Source: Planctomycetia bacterium
GTDB taxonomy: Bacteria; Planctomycetota; Planctomycetia; Gemmatales; Gemmataceae
DNA: 64,000 nucleotides
Direction: 5' to 3'
Assembly (NCBI GenBank): GCA_005772955.1
Contig: SXID01000053.1
Location: forward strand, 1 to 64,000
In this document: positions 62,421 to 64,000 of the stretch, piece after piece
Layout: each line of letters begins with the position of its first letter
How positions within the stretch are numbered: the first letter of the stretch is position 1
Position numbers and translations under genes: made by a program
Notes under the pieces: model-generated
What the model saw: the letters and a program-made list of their open reading frames with translations, nothing else
Databases searched by the model: none
What the model was told of the DNA's origin: nothing

Positions 62421-63940
62421 GAGACCTCAACCGGTTTGCGCCCGACGACTCGACCCCAGGCGCTCCCAATCGCGGTTCCCAGTGGTGTCTGTCGGATCAC
62501 CGGCCACATCACAAGCGAATAGACGCACGTGGCCCCGAGCACGCCCGCAGCCAACTGAAAAAGGGCGTGCGGGTCGCGCAGGGCGGGCACCGGAAGCACG
62601 GCCCCGGCCCACGCCGCGGCGCCCGCGACCGGGACGAACCGGACCGCCCAGCCCGCGATCGATCTCCACCCCACACCGACCGTCGCGCGCAGCGCGAACA
62701 GGTTGAGTGGGAGGCTGACGAGGGCCACCCCACCGAGCGCACCCAGCGGAACGCCGACCGACCCGACGCCGTTGACCAACAAGTAGGAGAGGCCAAGCGT
62801 TACAAGCCCGTCAGCGAGCACGGTCAGGGTCAACCGGTAGTTGTAGCCAAACGCAAACAGCGAGAAGATGACTGCCAGGTTCCAGTGCCGGACCAGCATT
62901 GCCGCCAACAGGAACCCGTTGAGTACCTGCCCGGCGTAGTATTCCGGCCCGACCCACCAGCCGATGAACGTCCCGTTCACGAGCAGAAGGACAGAGACCA
63001 CGAGCCCGCTGACCAACAGGAGAGTGAGGGTGAGGGCGGACGCGGCCCGCCGGGCCTGCTCGCCATCGCCACCCGCGCCAATCTCGGCGAGTGTGGGGAG
63101 CGCCATCTGGGCCGCCGCTTGGGCCTGGTTCCCGAGCACCAGAATCAACCGACCGGTACACGAGTAGACCACGACGGCCGCGGGTCCGATGAGATACCCG
63201 ATCAAAAAGACATCGATCGCAGACAGGAGGGTCACTCCGAACTGGTTCAGGGTCACGGCAAACCCTTCCCGGGCTTGTCGCCCGAGGCATGTTCGTCCGG
63301 GCCAGATAGCCAGAGCGAACCGGTACGCCGGGAACCGCGCCCGGAGCCGCAGCCAGCACGCCACCGGCGACAGCGTCTGTCCCCCCAACCACCCCCACGC
63401 CAACGACTCGATCCCGCACCCCACGACCAAAAGAGCAACACTGACCCCGGTCGCCGTCAACCACCCCAGCGTCTGGGCACCACTGACGAACGAATAATCC
63501 TGTTCCCCCTGGAGGACGGCGACAAACACCCGGCTCGGAGCCAGAACGATGGAGCCTGCCAGGGTGATGGCAAGGGCCGGTCGCAGGGCCACCCACGCTT
63601 CCGGAAGGTGTGCCCAGACGACCGCTCCGATGAGAGCAGCCCCCAGACCCTGAGCGAATGACAGCCAGACGGCGGCCCGGATTAGGTCGCGCCTTTCGTC
63701 GTCGGCGTTGCTCCCGCACCCCCGAAGTCGGCCGAGGTCTCGCGGAAGGAGGGCCACAACCCCGAAATCGACCAGACCGAGATAGGTCAAAAGTTGCTGG
63801 CCGATCAACCACAGGCCGTAGTTCGTGATCCCGAGCAACATCAGGACCAAAGGCGTGATCCACAGCCCCAGAATCAGGATGACCAGTTGACCGCCGTAGT
63901 GGACACCAGCGCCCGAAATCAACCGGCCTCTGACGCTCAT
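62417..63940 (-). CDS. Wzx-type polysaccharide flippase
   Basis: The protein has 507 residues from an ATG at 63,940, whose first bases overlap the stop of the preceding partial gene (ATGA). About 12-14 transmembrane helices fill the whole length. The first segments (GAGVHYGGQLVILILGLWIT, then LLGITNYGLWLIGQQLLTYL and LVDFGVVALLPR) are typical of the MATE/MVF-type polysaccharide exporters (Wzx, RfbX). It turns the lipid-linked repeat unit to the outer face. An 11-codon longer start lies inside the upstream gene and is less likely. Confidence 0.92.
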   Translation of the reverse strand: MSVRGRLISGAGVHYGGQLVILILGLWITPLVLMLLGITNYGLWLIGQQLLTYLGLVDFGVVALLPRDLGRLRGCGSNADDERRDLIRAAVWLSFAQGLGAALIGAVVWAHLPEAWVALRPALAITLAGSIVLAPSRVFVAVLQGEQDYSFVSGAQTLGWLTATGVSVALLVVGCGIESLAWGWLGGQTLSPVACWLRLRARFPAYRFALAIWPGRTCLGRQAREGFAVTLNQFGVTLLSAIDVFLIGYLIGPAAVVVYSCTGRLILVLGNQAQAAAQMALPTLAEIGAGGDGEQARRAASALTLTLLLVSGLVVSVLLLVNGTFIGWWVGPEYYAGQVLNGFLLAAMLVRHWNLAVIFSLFAFGYNYRLTLTVLADGLVTLGLSYLLVNGVGSVGVPLGALGGVALVSLPLNLFALRATVGVGWRSIAGWAVRFVPVAGAAAWAGAVLPVPALRDPHALFQLAAGVLGATCVYSLVMWPVIRQTPLGTAIGSAWGRVVGRKPVEVS

Positions 63941-64000
63941 TGGGCACCCGCCCCGGCATACGCCTCCAGGCACCGCCGAACGACGACCGGCCAGGTGAAC
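63937..64000 (-). CDS. C-terminal end of a further gene, probably a glycosyltransferase (cut by window edge)
   Basis: The last codons before a TGA at 63,939-63,937 read FTWPVVVRRCLEAYAGAGAQ. 'F.W...V.R.LEAY' is the usual C-terminal helix of GT4 enzymes. The stop overlaps the flippase start (ATGA), which supports a real, coupled gene. Only about 20 residues are visible, so the call is tentative. Confidence 0.5.
   Translation of the reverse strand, partial: FTWPVVVRRCLEAYAGAGAQ

Noticed and set aside
62567-63661. 364-codon plus-strand open frame
   Set aside because: Antisense to the flippase gene; composition (Arg, Gly, Gln, Pro) is that of a shadow frame.
1-64000. tRNA, rRNA, CRISPR arrays and riboswitches
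   Set aside because: Looked for by eye on both strands and none recognised. A covariance-model search would be needed to exclude a tRNA or small RNA.

Overview
The window looks like chromosome from a GC-rich planctomycete of the Gemmata type (family Gemmataceae). The signs are a PVC-type membrane-bound dehydrogenase with a C-terminal cytochrome c motif, several exported SMP-30/gluconolactonase and Gfo/Idh/MocA proteins with Tat or Sec signals, a DUF4838 protein, a tricorn-like protease, a Ser/Thr kinase, frequent GTG starts and many short intergenic palindromes. This placement rests on gene families only; no 16S rRNA or ribosomal protein gene is present.

Positions 1-43,400 are a mosaic of housekeeping and exported-protein genes on both strands. 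Recognisable blocks are: a pyrimidine salvage operon (deoA-cdd-upp, 9.1-11.5 kb); purC and leuS (17.6-21.6 kb); a large group of exported enzymes (DUF255-DsbD-like fusion, dimethylformamidase-like protein, SMP-30-LRR fusion, PVC dehydrogenase, DUF4838 protein, esterase-SMP-30 fusion, tricorn-like protease, HtrA); a lone flgG; a fabZ-like/trmB overlapping pair behind a degenerate HAD protein; two exported cysteine-rich proteins; and a NanM-like mutarotase next to an MFS transporter. A truncated transposase start lies at the left edge.

Positions 43,700-64,000 are a polysaccharide (EPS/O-antigen type) locus. A Wza-like export lipoprotein is on the plus strand. A convergent run of at least 17 genes on the minus strand carries a flippase (Wzx), a polymerase-like membrane protein (Wzy), one GT2 and eight complete GT4-type glycosyltransferases, a GT-C type membrane protein, two methyltransferases, an O-acyltransferase and GDP-L-fucose synthase. 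Many of these genes overlap by 1, 4 or 13 bases, so translational coupling is likely. Together they predict a fucose-containing, methylated and acylated polymer. The locus continues beyond the right edge: Wzc, the initiating sugar transferase and Gmd are not seen here.

At least five families of short palindromic repeats sit between genes, often between convergent genes where they could act as terminators. One long inverted repeat has been absorbed in frame into trmB. No CRISPR array, rRNA or tRNA gene was recognised by eye.
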